Notes: a model not told the origin generated them from the sequence alone. Positions 15,304 through 24,348 are shown, counted from the first letter of the stretch. The stretch is DNA of 39,538 nucleotides from CAYRMV01 sp964425255 (GCA_964425255.1 CAYRMV010000015.1:1-39538), one strand, 5' to 3'. Numbers and translations: made by a program.

Positions 15304-17556
15304 TTAAGGAAGAATTTCTGCTGTAACAACTAATCGAAGTGGAATTCCTTTTTGTTTTGTCTTTAAATAAACTGATTTTACCACATTGCCTTGATATCCT
15401 TTTGTGTCAAATTTGACTTTTACTGTGATAGTTTCACCTGGTGCGAGTGTATATTTACTTAATTCAACTTGATTGCATTCACATGGGATGTCGACTTGAT
15501 CTAATTCAATTATTTGTTGTGATCTATTTTTTACATCAAATGAGGTTGTTGTTATTTCTCCTGTTTTGATTTTCCCCAAATCTTTAATTTGAAGCGGACT
15601 ATCTAAATCGGGTATCGAATCGTTTATGGAAGGAACAATGCTAATACTTTGAATTTCAATTTTTCGTTCCAAAGATGCTGCACGAGAATACACTGAATTT
15701 TTCGTATCATTGGGATTGTCACTAATCAATTTTGCTGCGGTATATTCACCAAATGGAACTTCTTTGATGGTTATTTTCGCACCATTTGGAGCTGAATTAG
15801 TTAAATAGGGAGCAAAAATACCATTTTCATAAGCTGACAAATAATTGGCCAATGAAGCGATTCTTCTTTTTGTTAAATTAACGCTGTAATCGGTTTTTGC
15901 TAGGGGAGAGGCAAAACCTTTCACCGTTAATTCCAAGGAAGTCCCTTTTTGCAGCTCTTCTAACATTAAATCACGGAATAATTCCAAATCTTTCACCCCT
16001 TGTTCGACGTATTCGGTGAAAAAACTCTCAATATCTTCTTGTGCTTCTTCTACTTTCTCTCCGCTTAATCCTTTGGAATATTCTGTTTTGTATTGTGGAA
16101 TCATTGCGATGTAATCTCGGTATGAATCGATGTAATTGACATTCGTTGTTGTTGCTGTTGATCGCGGGTTGGGAACATCGTTGTGAAAATACAAAGTTAC
16201 TGGAAGACGTTTATTCAATTCTTCTAAAGTTTCTTTTGGAGTTGGAGGAATTACAACGATTGGCTTGTGTACAGCAAAAATATCGCTGCAGCATGTTGGG
16301 TTTTTCGAGTACAAGACTCCCAATCGATTTGACGTAACATACGAAGTATCTTTGTGGATGAAAAAATAGGTGTCGTTCGCAGGACTGTTATAAGGTTTCC
16401 CAATATTTACTGGTTTTGCAAACTGACCATTTAAGTGTTGACAATAATAAACATCGTGACCACCAAAACCATCGTGCCAGCTAGAAGCAAAATAGAGACG
16501 TTTGTTTACTTCGTCCCAATAGGGTGCAATTTCATTGTCAGGTGAATTGGCAGTTTTCAACGCTTTTACTTTGGCAAATTGATTTCCTTTTTTGATGAAT
16601 GAATAAAAAATATCCAACCCACCTTCTGAATCTTCTCTGTCAGATGCAAAAAACAACACTTCTTCACCATCGATAAAAGCCATACAAGGCATCGTTGTGT
16701 TGAAACCGGGTTCATTGATTATGTCACCCAACGTATCGATGGAACTCCATTTTCCGTTTGAATAATTGGCAACAGCGATTTTACAGGTGTAGTTGAACCC
16801 TTTTTCTTGACAAACACTAAAATAGAAACGAGTACCGTCCCGAGAAAATGAACCGTTGCCTGTGTTTTTGTTTGAAATCACTAAGTTTTCGATTCGTTTA
16901 CTTTCATCAAAAGTCAAATTGCTTTTGTATTCGCTTGAGAAAAGACGTGTTTTGTATTCCGTAGAATAAACTTCCTCGTTGGCGTGAATGGAATCACCTC
17001 GCAAAGAAGAAAAAATCAGTTGATTGTTATAAATACCATGACCAAACTCCGAATTAGGTGTGTTGACAGTGGTTGGAAGTTGTGAAAGAATCAAATCATT
17101 CTCAGATTTATTGGCAGATTTGGCCCATAATGTGGACTCGAGTTCTCTCTTCGCTTTGAGGTATAGATACGATTTTTTGTCTTTAGCATATTTCTTTTTG
17201 GCTAGTTTAAATGTTTCAATGGCATCATCGTATTTACCATTTTGTTTTTGCATCAACCCCCATTGGAGTAAACTGGAAGGATGTATAAGTCCCGTTTCTT
17301 TGGCATACACTTTTTGGTAATAATATTCTGCTTTTCGGTAATCTTTGTAAGCCCGAAGCGTTTCAGCATATTTCCATAGAATATCAACCGTATTCGAATC
17401 GATATTGAGAGCTCGTTCATAAAAATCGAGCGCATAAATGTAGTCGCCTTTTTCATATTGTTCATCGGCCAATTTGAGGTAGGTTCCCAAATCGCCTTGT
17501 GTTTTTCCGAAGAAAGATACCAAAAGACAGATAGCAATTAAATATAATCTGGACAT
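15304..17556 (-). CDS. PorE-like protein: TPR, beta-propeller, OmpA-like and DUF1573 domains
   Basis: 750 aa. Signal peptide MSRLYLIAICLLVSFFGKTQ; TPR repeats at about 22-140 (EQYEKGDYIYALDFYERALN, KYDDAIETFKLAKKKY); a PD40/WD40-like propeller at about 165-430 (SFSRDGTRFYFS, EEVLFFASDREDSEGGLDIF, RLYFASSWHDGFGGHDVY); an OmpA-like domain at about 455-637 starting TLYFHNDVPNPRS; and a C-terminal DUF1573/ASH-like domain at 650-750 (VKNRSQQIIELDQVDIPCEC, LAPGETITVKVKFDTKG). The PorE order matches, but the DUF1573 domain is extra. In the OmpA domain the GxTD aspartate that binds diaminopimelate is replaced (GFAS, 547-550), although KRR (563-565) is kept. Its start overlaps the PorP-like gene by 19 bp. 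Likely periplasmic, linking an outer membrane complex to the cell wall. Confidence 0.85.
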   Translation of the reverse strand: MSRLYLIAICLLVSFFGKTQGDLGTYLKLADEQYEKGDYIYALDFYERALNIDSNTVDILWKYAETLRAYKDYRKAEYYYQKVYAKETGLIHPSSLLQWGLMQKQNGKYDDAIETFKLAKKKYAKDKKSYLYLKAKRELESTLWAKSANKSENDLILSQLPTTVNTPNSEFGHGIYNNQLIFSSLRGDSIHANEEVYSTEYKTRLFSSEYKSNLTFDESKRIENLVISNKNTGNGSFSRDGTRFYFSVCQEKGFNYTCKIAVANYSNGKWSSIDTLGDIINEPGFNTTMPCMAFIDGEEVLFFASDREDSEGGLDIFYSFIKKGNQFAKVKALKTANSPDNEIAPYWDEVNKRLYFASSWHDGFGGHDVYYCQHLNGQFAKPVNIGKPYNSPANDTYFFIHKDTSYVTSNRLGVLYSKNPTCCSDIFAVHKPIVVIPPTPKETLEELNKRLPVTLYFHNDVPNPRSTATTTNVNYIDSYRDYIAMIPQYKTEYSKGLSGEKVEEAQEDIESFFTEYVEQGVKDLELFRDLMLEELQKGTSLELTVKGFASPLAKTDYSVNLTKRRIASLANYLSAYENGIFAPYLTNSAPNGAKITIKEVPFGEYTAAKLISDNPNDTKNSVYSRAASLERKIEIQSISIVPSINDSIPDLDSPLQIKDLGKIKTGEITTTSFDVKNRSQQIIELDQVDIPCECNQVELSKYTLAPGETITVKVKFDTKGYQGNVVKSVYLKTKQKGIPLRLVVTAEILP

Positions 17557-18539
17557 ACGCGATGAATCACTTTTTTGGGTTTGTAACGAGAAAGAATGTA
17601 GCGAACACTGATTTCAATTCCGCCTCGAATTCGACTTGCGGGTACCAATTTTGAGAAATTGATGTCGTAACTAAGACCAGCAAACCAATTTTGATAATCC
17701 ATACCAACACTCAAATAACTGGCATCTCGATTTCGGAGGTAAGCACCAAAATACAAAGCTCTGTATTCGCCCATGCGATCAATCAAAATATAACGTGCAG
17801 TGGAACCAAGAATAATTTCTTTGTATGTTCCTTGAAAATTAAGCATTACTGTTGGAAGGATATCCCAGTCATACTGGATTTCAAACTGACCTTTCGCAAA
17901 TAGATTGATCCGCATGTCGCGTTGAATTTTGTCGTTGAAAAATCCTTGATTCGGGCGATTTAGATTAAAAGCACCGATACCAGCTGAAATGCGTTTTCGT
18001 TTCGATTGAAACCATTCATACACCACTCCAGTTCCCAATGAAATATTCGTTTTTCGGTCTGTTTGATATATTTCATTTGTTGGAAGTGAAGGCACATACA
18101 TAATACCATCAAATTGAGCATCAAAGTAAAATGCATCAAAATTGACTTGGCGGTGATTCATTCCAAATTGGATACCAGGTCGAAGCGTGTGAACGGAATC
18201 GGAACTCAATTTCAGACAATAGGAAGGTGAAACTTGTAGTTCAACTGTGCGAAATTTACCATCACCAGCTTGATCATGAAATAATTGAGCGCCAACTCCC
18301 AAGTTGGGGTATTTTTTTATTCGCGTATCGGCTGACATGGAAAATGTACTGAATGGAACAGTTACACTTCTCCATTGATCACGATAATTGGCATGAAAGC
18401 GCCAGTCACCTTGAAAACGGCCACTGTTTCCCGGATTTTGAAAAATGGGATTATCATTAAACTGTGACCAGTGAATATCCTGAGTCCAAGCGTAATCACT
18501 TACCAGAAATAGTAGTATAATCAGATGAAATTTATTCAC
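17538..18539 (-). CDS. PorP/SprF-family type IX secretion outer membrane protein
   Basis: 333 aa from a GTG at 18539. The frame extends to an ATG at 18629, but only the GTG puts the signal peptide (VNKFHLIILLFLVSDYAWTQ) at the N-terminus. The diagnostic start of mature PorP/SprF proteins follows: DIHWSQFNDNPIFQNPGNSG, then FHANYRDQW. The rest is barrel-like (LGVGAQLFHDQAGDGKF, ISLGTGVVYEW, AGLSYDINFSKL, RGGIEISVRYIL). Proteins of this family help T9SS handle cargo with type B C-terminal domains. The gene overlaps the PorE-like gene, a common pairing in Bacteroidota. No type B adhesin gene lies directly upstream, where SprF partners usually sit; a small lipoprotein gene is there instead. Confidence 0.85.
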   Translation of the reverse strand: MNKFHLIILLFLVSDYAWTQDIHWSQFNDNPIFQNPGNSGRFQGDWRFHANYRDQWRSVTVPFSTFSMSADTRIKKYPNLGVGAQLFHDQAGDGKFRTVELQVSPSYCLKLSSDSVHTLRPGIQFGMNHRQVNFDAFYFDAQFDGIMYVPSLPTNEIYQTDRKTNISLGTGVVYEWFQSKRKRISAGIGAFNLNRPNQGFFNDKIQRDMRINLFAKGQFEIQYDWDILPTVMLNFQGTYKEIILGSTARYILIDRMGEYRALYFGAYLRNRDASYLSVGMDYQNWFAGLSYDINFSKLVPASRIRGGIEISVRYILSRYKPKKVIHRVCPDYI

Positions 18540-18607
18540 TTGTGCTGATTTTGAAATGGGAAGATACAAAAAATATTTTCTCCAAGTCCATTTGAATTTT
18601 TTTCTAT

Positions 18608-19453
18608 TTAATTTTCTATGCAAATCCACGTAGATTCGTTTCTTTTGGTAGACGTAAGTGGTAGGGTGTAGGTGTATTTGTTGTTCATTTTCTTTTCAGT
18701 AATCCAGTGAACTTTTTGAATCGGAAGTTTCTTTTTGTCGTAGATTGTCAAAAGAGTAGTTTTTTTAATCGGTGTTGAAGATTGAAAGGATAAAATCGTG
18801 GGTGAAACTTCAATCGAAAGAATAGAATCTTTCATCTGAATCATTGAACCCGGTTGTTGGAATATTTTTGATATGGTTCCACTTTTTCTAACCAATTGGT
18901 AATAAGATTGAATTTCATTCTCAGCATCAATTCCTTGTCGAAGTAGTTCAAGGATTTCGTCCTTTTCTAGCGCATTTTTTTCTTCTTGACTTCTGATTTT
19001 AGGAATTTCAGGAAAAAGATCTTGCATGGATATTTGCTGACCATACGTTTTCCATTTGAGGGTCACAATTTCATTTGGGTAGTCAAACTGCGTTAATTTG
19101 GATTTTAATTCCGATTTGATTGTTTTGATTTTTTGGAAAAGTAAGGATTTGTCGATGTGAAAAAGCAATTGGTCTTTCGTTACTTTTTGTCCTACTTGAA
19201 AAGGAATATCTCCCAAAAGAAGTTCACCCATTTTGGGAGAAACATAAAAATCGTATTGAGCAGGTTTTATCTTAATAGGTAAAAAAGTCGTTTCATTTTC
19301 TAACTTCGGTTGAGAGAGGAAAGATGAGTCTAATTTTACTGAATCGATTTTGTTTGTTTTTTTAGTTGTATTAGGATTCTTTTCTTCCTTGCATTGTACA
19401 AAAAAGAAGAGCAAAGTGAAGTGAAAAATCAGTGTTGATGCGTATGATCTCAT
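18608..19453 (-). CDS. Lipoprotein with adaptor-like (lipoyl/barrel-sandwich) segments
   Basis: 281 aa. The N-terminus MRSYASTLIFHFTLLFFFVQC ends in a loose Bacteroidota-type lipobox with Cys21. Two segments resemble the split lipoyl halves of RND/HlyD adaptors: YVSPKMGELLLGDIPFQVGQ and KVTKDQLLFHIDKS (about 68-105), then RKSGTISKIFQQPGSMIQMK (about 187-207). They are separated by a helical, charged stretch. No efflux pump gene is adjacent. Instead it heads the operon with the PorP-like and PorE-like genes, 68 bp upstream of the first. It may be an accessory of that outer membrane complex. The adaptor resemblance is my reading of pattern only; the function is unknown. A TACATTTG -7 box lies six bases before the ATG. 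Confidence 0.6.
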   Translation of the reverse strand: MRSYASTLIFHFTLLFFFVQCKEEKNPNTTKKTNKIDSVKLDSSFLSQPKLENETTFLPIKIKPAQYDFYVSPKMGELLLGDIPFQVGQKVTKDQLLFHIDKSLLFQKIKTIKSELKSKLTQFDYPNEIVTLKWKTYGQQISMQDLFPEIPKIRSQEEKNALEKDEILELLRQGIDAENEIQSYYQLVRKSGTISKIFQQPGSMIQMKDSILSIEVSPTILSFQSSTPIKKTTLLTIYDKKKLPIQKVHWITEKKMNNKYTYTLPLTSTKRNESTWICIEN

Positions 19454-19458
19454 TCCAA

Positions 19459-19466
19459 CAAATGTA
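19459..19466 (-). promoter_or_regulatory. Possible -7 box for the lipoprotein/PorP/PorE operon
   Basis: TACATTTG on the minus strand fits TAnnTTTG exactly, five bases before the ATG at 19453. No TTG is found at the expected -33 spacing, and the transcript would be practically leaderless, so support is limited. Confidence 0.3.
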
Positions 19467-19561
19467 CGTGTTTTGTAGGAAGTTAGTTGGAAAATCGAGT
19501 AAAATTGTGAATTGTGTTGAATTCAAATGTTAATAACTTGGTTGATAATGATTTTTTAACG

Positions 19562-19595
19562 TTGTTTTTATACTGTTGGTCGATTCATATCTTTG
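19562..19595 (+). promoter_or_regulatory. Promoter for the gene at 19629
   Basis: TTG at 19562-19564, a 23-bp spacer and TATCTTTG at 19588-19595 match the consensus at all fixed positions. The predicted start is near 19601. The -7 box contains a TTG at 19593 that would otherwise look like an in-frame start codon. Confidence 0.55.
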
Positions 19596-19628
19596 TTAGA
19601 ACAAACAAACAACAACAAATTAAACGAT

Positions 19629-20165
19629 ATGCTAGGAACGATTTTGAAGAAAAAATTGTCGGATAACCAACTGGCGAATGTGTTTGTAAACGCATTGTTA
19701 GAAAGTATCGATAATGGATTCAAAGAAGTAGCAGATTTGATTAATGACGATCCGGCTTTTGTATTCTCTCCCAATATTCAAGTAGAACAAGATAGCGAAT
19801 TTGCTATGATTGTTTTTGTAGGAAATTTATCTTTTTTAGAAAGCACGTTTGAAGCAGAACAAGCGTATCGTGTTGAAAAATTAATTTTCGAAAAATTAGG
19901 GAAGATTTACGGAATCACTGAAAATCAATTTGCTCAATTGGTACGTGATTATCAAAGTTTTATCATGCGGGTGAATCACCCATCGAAAAATGTTTTGTAT
20001 GGAATGTCGAAAGCCATTTTTCACAAATACAAATTAAACGATTTTCAAGACGAATATTTCAGAAGAATGCAAGCACCCAATCCGCTTTTCTTAAAGCGCA
20101 TGGATGAAGTAATGAATAGCTTCATTTGGGATTGGGATGTTTTCTTTAAAAAATATCGTTTCTAA
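19629..20165 (+). CDS. Conserved-looking protein of unknown function
   Basis: 178 aa from the ATG at 19629; the 12 extra upstream residues to a TTG at 19593 are excluded because that TTG is inside the promoter -7 box. The protein is soluble-looking, acidic to neutral, without signal peptide or membrane span. It is predicted mostly helical (LSDNQLANVFVNALLESIDN, ENQFAQLVRDYQSFIMRVNH), with one short hydrophobic strand (EFAMIVFVGNLSFL), and ends in an aromatic tail (NSFIWDWDVFFKKYRF). I do not recognise the family. It stands alone between a divergent operon and a convergent esterase gene, with its own promoter and terminator. Confidence 0.75.
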   Translation: MLGTILKKKLSDNQLANVFVNALLESIDNGFKEVADLINDDPAFVFSPNIQVEQDSEFAMIVFVGNLSFLESTFEAEQAYRVEKLIFEKLGKIYGITENQFAQLVRDYQSFIMRVNHPSKNVLYGMSKAIFHKYKLNDFQDEYFRRMQAPNPLFLKRMDEVMNSFIWDWDVFFKKYRF

Positions 20166-20276
20166 AAATGAATTCACAAAATTTCTTACTGTTGTAAGAA
20201 GTTACTCAGCGAAATAAATTGCACTTAGGTAGTGATGTTGTCAGAATAAAACAACTCATTTAAATTACAAAAAAGG

Positions 20277-20307
20277 AAAACTGTCTGATTCTTCGGGCAG
20301 TTTTTTT
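20277..20307. terminator. Bidirectional terminator between the unknown gene and the esterase gene
   Basis: AAAACTGTCTG (20277-20287) pairs with CGGGCAGTTTT (20294-20304), with two G-T wobbles and a six-base loop; a T-run to 20307 follows. It serves the plus-strand gene ending at 20165 and the minus-strand gene ending at 20321. Confidence 0.8.
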
Positions 20308-20320
20308 ATGATCTATTGGT

Positions 20321-20998
20321 TTAGATTCCTTTTCGTTTTTCAAAAAGCCAATTATACATCTCATCCGTTCGGAAAACACGTTCCAAATCTCCGTGATCGG
20401 CGCCAGGATGAATGGTGTAAGTTAGGTTGCTTCCGTCGCAAGAGCGAATTGCACTGACCATTTTTTCTGATTCTGAAATTGGAACAGCATAGTCACGGTT
20501 GCCGTGTTGAATCCAAAGAGGAACGCTTGCTAAATTACACGCATCTTTTGGGTTTCCACCGCCACACAGTGCAACGGCAGCAGTAACACGCTCGGCATGT
20601 TTCCCTACGAAATGTAACGTTCCGTAACCGCCTAAGCTCATTCCACAAACGTAAACTCGGGTAGTGTCAGTTTTGTATTTTTCTTGGATGTAATCTAAAA
20701 CGGAAAGAATTTTATCAGGATCCCACGAACCAGAAGAAACTTGCGGAGCAACGACAATCGCAGGGATTTTTCTGCCTTTGTCCATTTCGTGAATTACGCC
20801 ATAGCGACGAACGCGGTTTAAATCGGTTCCAGATAAACTTTTTCCATGAAGAAAAATCAGCACTGGAGGATTATTGTTTAAAATACTATCTTCAGGTAAA
20901 GCAAGCCAAAAAGGATAATCTGCTTCGTTTTTCACAGCTGTTATTTGACTAAAAAGAGGTGATGAAACGAAAACGAATAAAAACAACAACCAACGCAT
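20321..20998 (-). CDS. Exported alpha/beta-hydrolase, esterase/peptidase-like
   Basis: 225 aa with signal peptide MRWLLFLFVFVSSPLFSQ. The alpha/beta-hydrolase elements are complete: oxyanion-region LIFLHGKSLSG (48-57), nucleophile elbow CGMSLGGYG with Ser121, acid in WIQHGNRDYAVP (Asp169) and catalytic His202 in PGADHGD. The compact size and the GxSxGG elbow resemble the prolyl-oligopeptidase/feruloyl-esterase-like group of periplasmic or surface esterases, often annotated as dienelactone hydrolase-like or PHB depolymerase-like. The substrate cannot be told. It is transcribed alone, downstream of the helicase-nuclease gene on the same strand with a gap of 78 bp. Confidence 0.85.
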   Translation of the reverse strand: MRWLLFLFVFVSSPLFSQITAVKNEADYPFWLALPEDSILNNNPPVLIFLHGKSLSGTDLNRVRRYGVIHEMDKGRKIPAIVVAPQVSSGSWDPDKILSVLDYIQEKYKTDTTRVYVCGMSLGGYGTLHFVGKHAERVTAAVALCGGGNPKDACNLASVPLWIQHGNRDYAVPISESEKMVSAIRSCDGSNLTYTIHPGADHGDLERVFRTDEMYNWLFEKRKGI

Positions 20999-21076
20999 AA
21001 CTTCAATTTTGAAAGCTGCGAAGATACAATGAAACGAACAAATAACTGTGAATCGGAATGTTAATGGGGTGTTATT

Positions 21077-24000
21077 TTACCCTTCCACATCCACCATTTC
21101 CGTGGAATCAGTGTAAAACACAATTCCTTGATGAGCAGGCAATCCCATGGCGCGAAGGGTTCGAATATACGTTTGAACCTGTTTGCTGTCGGATGATTTA
21201 GGCATACCCGTTTTGTAATCAAGCACGAGGTAATTTTCGTTTATTTTCAAAATTAAATCAGGACGTTTCACTTCGCCAGGACCGAGAATGATCGCTTGTT
21301 CGCGCAGTAATTCTTGACTTTCCGAAATTAGTTTTTGATAAGGCTCGAAGCGATGGATTGATTCAAACCAAGTGGTTAGTTTTTGGGCGTGAACTGCTTC
21401 AATTTGTCCGGATTGGATTCCTTGATGGAGTACTTTATCGAAAGGATTTTCATTATTTACTTTTGCTAGTAGCCAATGCAATTGGTTACCCAAACGACGT
21501 TCTTCCGACAAGATAACCGTTTGATCCAATGTTTTGTCCTGCACAGAAATATCGGGGAACCAAAGTTTGTCGTTTAATTTTTCAGGAACAAAAGTGTTTT
21601 GATCGGACGAACTTTCAGGTTTTACTGTTTTTTTGTTTCTTTCCCCGAAGCTAATTTCAATGGCATCATCTGCGTTTAGTTTGCATTTTTTAGCGAGTAT
21701 TTCGTGTAGAATTGATCCGAAATTGTTGTTTTTAGCGAAGTTATTGCCGATGTAAAGTCTTTCTTCTGGGCGCGTAAACATCACATAACACAAGTTCAAC
21801 TTATCGAGAAAACTTTGTTTGTATTCTTGATCGTGGTTTTGGATGATGGACGGAATGGGATTGTTTTTGGCAATTGTTGTATAAACGTAGTGGTTTTCTA
21901 CTTGAACCAAATGCTTGACATCGCTGCGCATGATGTTCCAATCCATGTCGGGAAGCATCACTACGGGAAATTCTAGGCCTTTTGATTTGTGGCCAGTCAT
22001 GATTTTGATTGCTTGTTTGTTTTCGGGGATTTGAACAGCCGAGCTTTTTCCATTTGAATCATAATCAGATAGAAAAGCTTCTAAATCAGGTCCGAAACTT
22101 TGATCAAATTCTTGCACCATGTCCGACAAATGATGGGCATACGGATTCTGTTCTTCCTCGATTTTTGCCAAGCGATAAAAGCCTTGAACTAGTTGATATA
22201 AAGATTCAAAAGAGAAGAAAAATTCAGTTTCAAGTTCAAATTCTTTTTGCAAGAATCGATCTGTTCGAAAGACGACGCGTTTGTATCCTTTTTCGTTTTC
22301 CGTTTCTTCCCACAAAGACATGATTTCATCAATCGATTGACTGCCCTTGAATGTGTAATAATGTTCCACAAATTGCTTCGCCTCCATGTCTCCAGATGGA
22401 TTTTTTCGCCAACGTAAATACGAGATTGTTAAACGAACTGCCCAATCCGAATCGACGAGTAAACTATCAGCTGAAACGACTTTGAAACCCCGTGCATTCA
22501 AGTGTGCAGCCCATAGATTGCATTCTGATTTTCGATTGCCGAGTAAGCAAATGTCGCCGGGGTCATATCCATCTTCGATGCAAGCGTCTACCCATTCGTC
22601 AATTAACAAGGTTGGAGAAGGTTTTTCATCCGTTTTTGCTGAAACAATTTGAATGAAACCACCTTCATTTCCTTTGGGATTTTGAGAAACATCCGCATAG
22701 AATGATTTCATTTCATCATCTAAAAAATCACTATCTCTAAACGTTGTAAATAAATCATTGTTGAAGCGAACAATTTCGGTGTGTGAACGCCAATTATCAG
22801 CGAGCGGTAATTTTTCACCTTGCGCTTCAAAGTAATTGGATTTTCGTTCTGTTTCGATATCAAATTCGGGGTTGTAGATACGAGGAAGAGCTACAAATTG
22901 ATCGGCTAGTCCATTCTTAAATCGATAAATCGATTGTTTAGGGTCGCCCACAATGAGGTTGCCTTTTCCAGCTGAAAGTGATTCATGTATAAGCGGAACC
23001 ATGTTCATCCATTGAAGTCGCGAAGTATCTTGAAATTCATCCAGGAGAAAATGATGGAACCGCGTACCTAATTTCTCATAAATAAAAGGAGCGTCTTCGT
23101 TTTGAATTAAGTTTGAAATTAGTTTGTTAAATTCTGAAATCCGAATTAGTTGTTCGTTTTTTTTTACTGCATCCAATTCTTTGTTTAGGAATTGAAGAAG
23201 AGCCATGTTGAAGAACGATTTCCGTTGAAGTGTCAAGGAAAAATAATGTGGAAATTCTTTTGCGAAAAACGTTTGAAAACGTAAAGTTCCATCTTTTAAA
23301 TCCGTTGGAAAAGCATCTTTATCCAATTTTTTTAAGTGAGCTTCGGTAAAAAAATGAGGCGTTTTTTGTTGCCAAAGTGCAGTAGGATGTAGTTTTTTGT
23401 ATGCATTGGCTGTTGTTGATTTTCCTGGTAAATCATTTTCATTGTATTGCTGAAAAAGAACTAATAATTTATGCGCTTCAAGTTCAATTTGTGCCGCTTT
23501 TTGTTTGATTTCCAGTTGCAGTTCTTGGTATTTTTCAGGGGTAAAATCTTGAGATGCAAGTTCGTCTAAAGCGTTGAAATAGCGTTCGTTTTTGAGGATT
23601 TTAGCAAAGTTACGCAAGTCATTTTCGAATTTCCAGCCATTGCCTTCATTGAGCATTTCACGCGAATAAGTAAGAACCAGTTTTGTCAATTCACGTTGAT
23701 TTTTTTCGTCGAGGTTATCTAGAGTTGTATCGATTACTTGATCGAGTATTTCGTCTTCGTGAATGATGATTTGAAAGTCGTTGGGCAAATCCAAATCCTT
23801 TGAAAAGGATCGAATCAAGCGCAAGTTGAATTTATCGATGGTCATTACATGAAAATCTTCGTAACGATGAAGAATTCGCTTGAGCATGATTTGTGCACGT
23901 TTTTCTAATTTCTCAAGGTCCATCCCTAGGAGTGCAGAAACCAAACGAGCGTAATCTTGATTTTTACCTTGTTTTTTTTCGTCACCTTGCAAAGGAAAAG

Positions 24001-24223
24001 CCAAAATGTCCAAAGCTTCAATGATGCGGGTTTTCATTTCCAAGGCAGCCTTGTTAGTGAAGGTCATGGCCATGATTTGAGCAAAAGGATCTTGGTAATT
24101 TTTGTCCATTTCATCTGATTGAGGATCACTCAAAATCAATTTTAGATAAGTCAAAACAAGGTTGAATGTTTTACCGCTTCCCGCAGAGGCGTTCAAAATT
24201 TGCAACGGTTTTGGATTTTCCAT
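21077..24223 (-). CDS. UvrD-family helicase-nuclease, AddA/RecB-like
   Basis: 1048 aa with a full set of superfamily 1 helicase motifs: Walker A NASAGSGKTF (11-20), MTFTNKAALEMKTR (Ia), FLLDEFQDTSRLQW (II, about 393), LIVGDPKQSIYRFKNG (III), ADNWRSHTEIVRFNN (IV), IMTGHKSKGLEFP (V, about 744) and YVMFTRPEERLYIG (VI, about 817). The C-terminal PD-(D/E)xK nuclease is present: GEVKRPDLIL then YLVLDYKTG (about 1002) and QVQTY. The family unwinds and degrades DNA ends at double-strand breaks to load RecA. AddA normally works with AddB, but no addB-like gene lies within the window on either side. The start is the ATG just before the Walker A motif; little upstream extension is possible. Confidence 0.93.
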   Translation of the reverse strand: MENPKPLQILNASAGSGKTFNLVLTYLKLILSDPQSDEMDKNYQDPFAQIMAMTFTNKAALEMKTRIIEALDILAFPLQGDEKKQGKNQDYARLVSALLGMDLEKLEKRAQIMLKRILHRYEDFHVMTIDKFNLRLIRSFSKDLDLPNDFQIIIHEDEILDQVIDTTLDNLDEKNQRELTKLVLTYSREMLNEGNGWKFENDLRNFAKILKNERYFNALDELASQDFTPEKYQELQLEIKQKAAQIELEAHKLLVLFQQYNENDLPGKSTTANAYKKLHPTALWQQKTPHFFTEAHLKKLDKDAFPTDLKDGTLRFQTFFAKEFPHYFSLTLQRKSFFNMALLQFLNKELDAVKKNEQLIRISEFNKLISNLIQNEDAPFIYEKLGTRFHHFLLDEFQDTSRLQWMNMVPLIHESLSAGKGNLIVGDPKQSIYRFKNGLADQFVALPRIYNPEFDIETERKSNYFEAQGEKLPLADNWRSHTEIVRFNNDLFTTFRDSDFLDDEMKSFYADVSQNPKGNEGGFIQIVSAKTDEKPSPTLLIDEWVDACIEDGYDPGDICLLGNRKSECNLWAAHLNARGFKVVSADSLLVDSDWAVRLTISYLRWRKNPSGDMEAKQFVEHYYTFKGSQSIDEIMSLWEETENEKGYKRVVFRTDRFLQKEFELETEFFFSFESLYQLVQGFYRLAKIEEEQNPYAHHLSDMVQEFDQSFGPDLEAFLSDYDSNGKSSAVQIPENKQAIKIMTGHKSKGLEFPVVMLPDMDWNIMRSDVKHLVQVENHYVYTTIAKNNPIPSIIQNHDQEYKQSFLDKLNLCYVMFTRPEERLYIGNNFAKNNNFGSILHEILAKKCKLNADDAIEISFGERNKKTVKPESSSDQNTFVPEKLNDKLWFPDISVQDKTLDQTVILSEERRLGNQLHWLLAKVNNENPFDKVLHQGIQSGQIEAVHAQKLTTWFESIHRFEPYQKLISESQELLREQAIILGPGEVKRPDLILKINENYLVLDYKTGMPKSSDSKQVQTYIRTLRAMGLPAHQGIVFYTDSTEMVDVEG

Positions 24224-24348
24224 AGATCAATTAAAGGCTTAAAGATAGCAAAAAGGATGGGGATAAGTCAGCGGGGTTATATTGTTTTTTTAAATGAATT
24301 TTTCCAACTTTTTGATTACATTTACGTTTAGAAAGAAAAGAAAAGAAG

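Noticed and set aside
18608..19453. Component of an RND efflux pump
   Set aside because: The adaptor-like segments are weak, and no inner membrane pump or TolC-like gene is adjacent.
20183..20200. Hairpin TTCTTAC-TGTT-GTAAGAA just after the gene ending at 20165, as its terminator
   Set aside because: No T-run follows; the hairpin at 20277-20304 with T-run is a far better terminator. The small stem may be chance.
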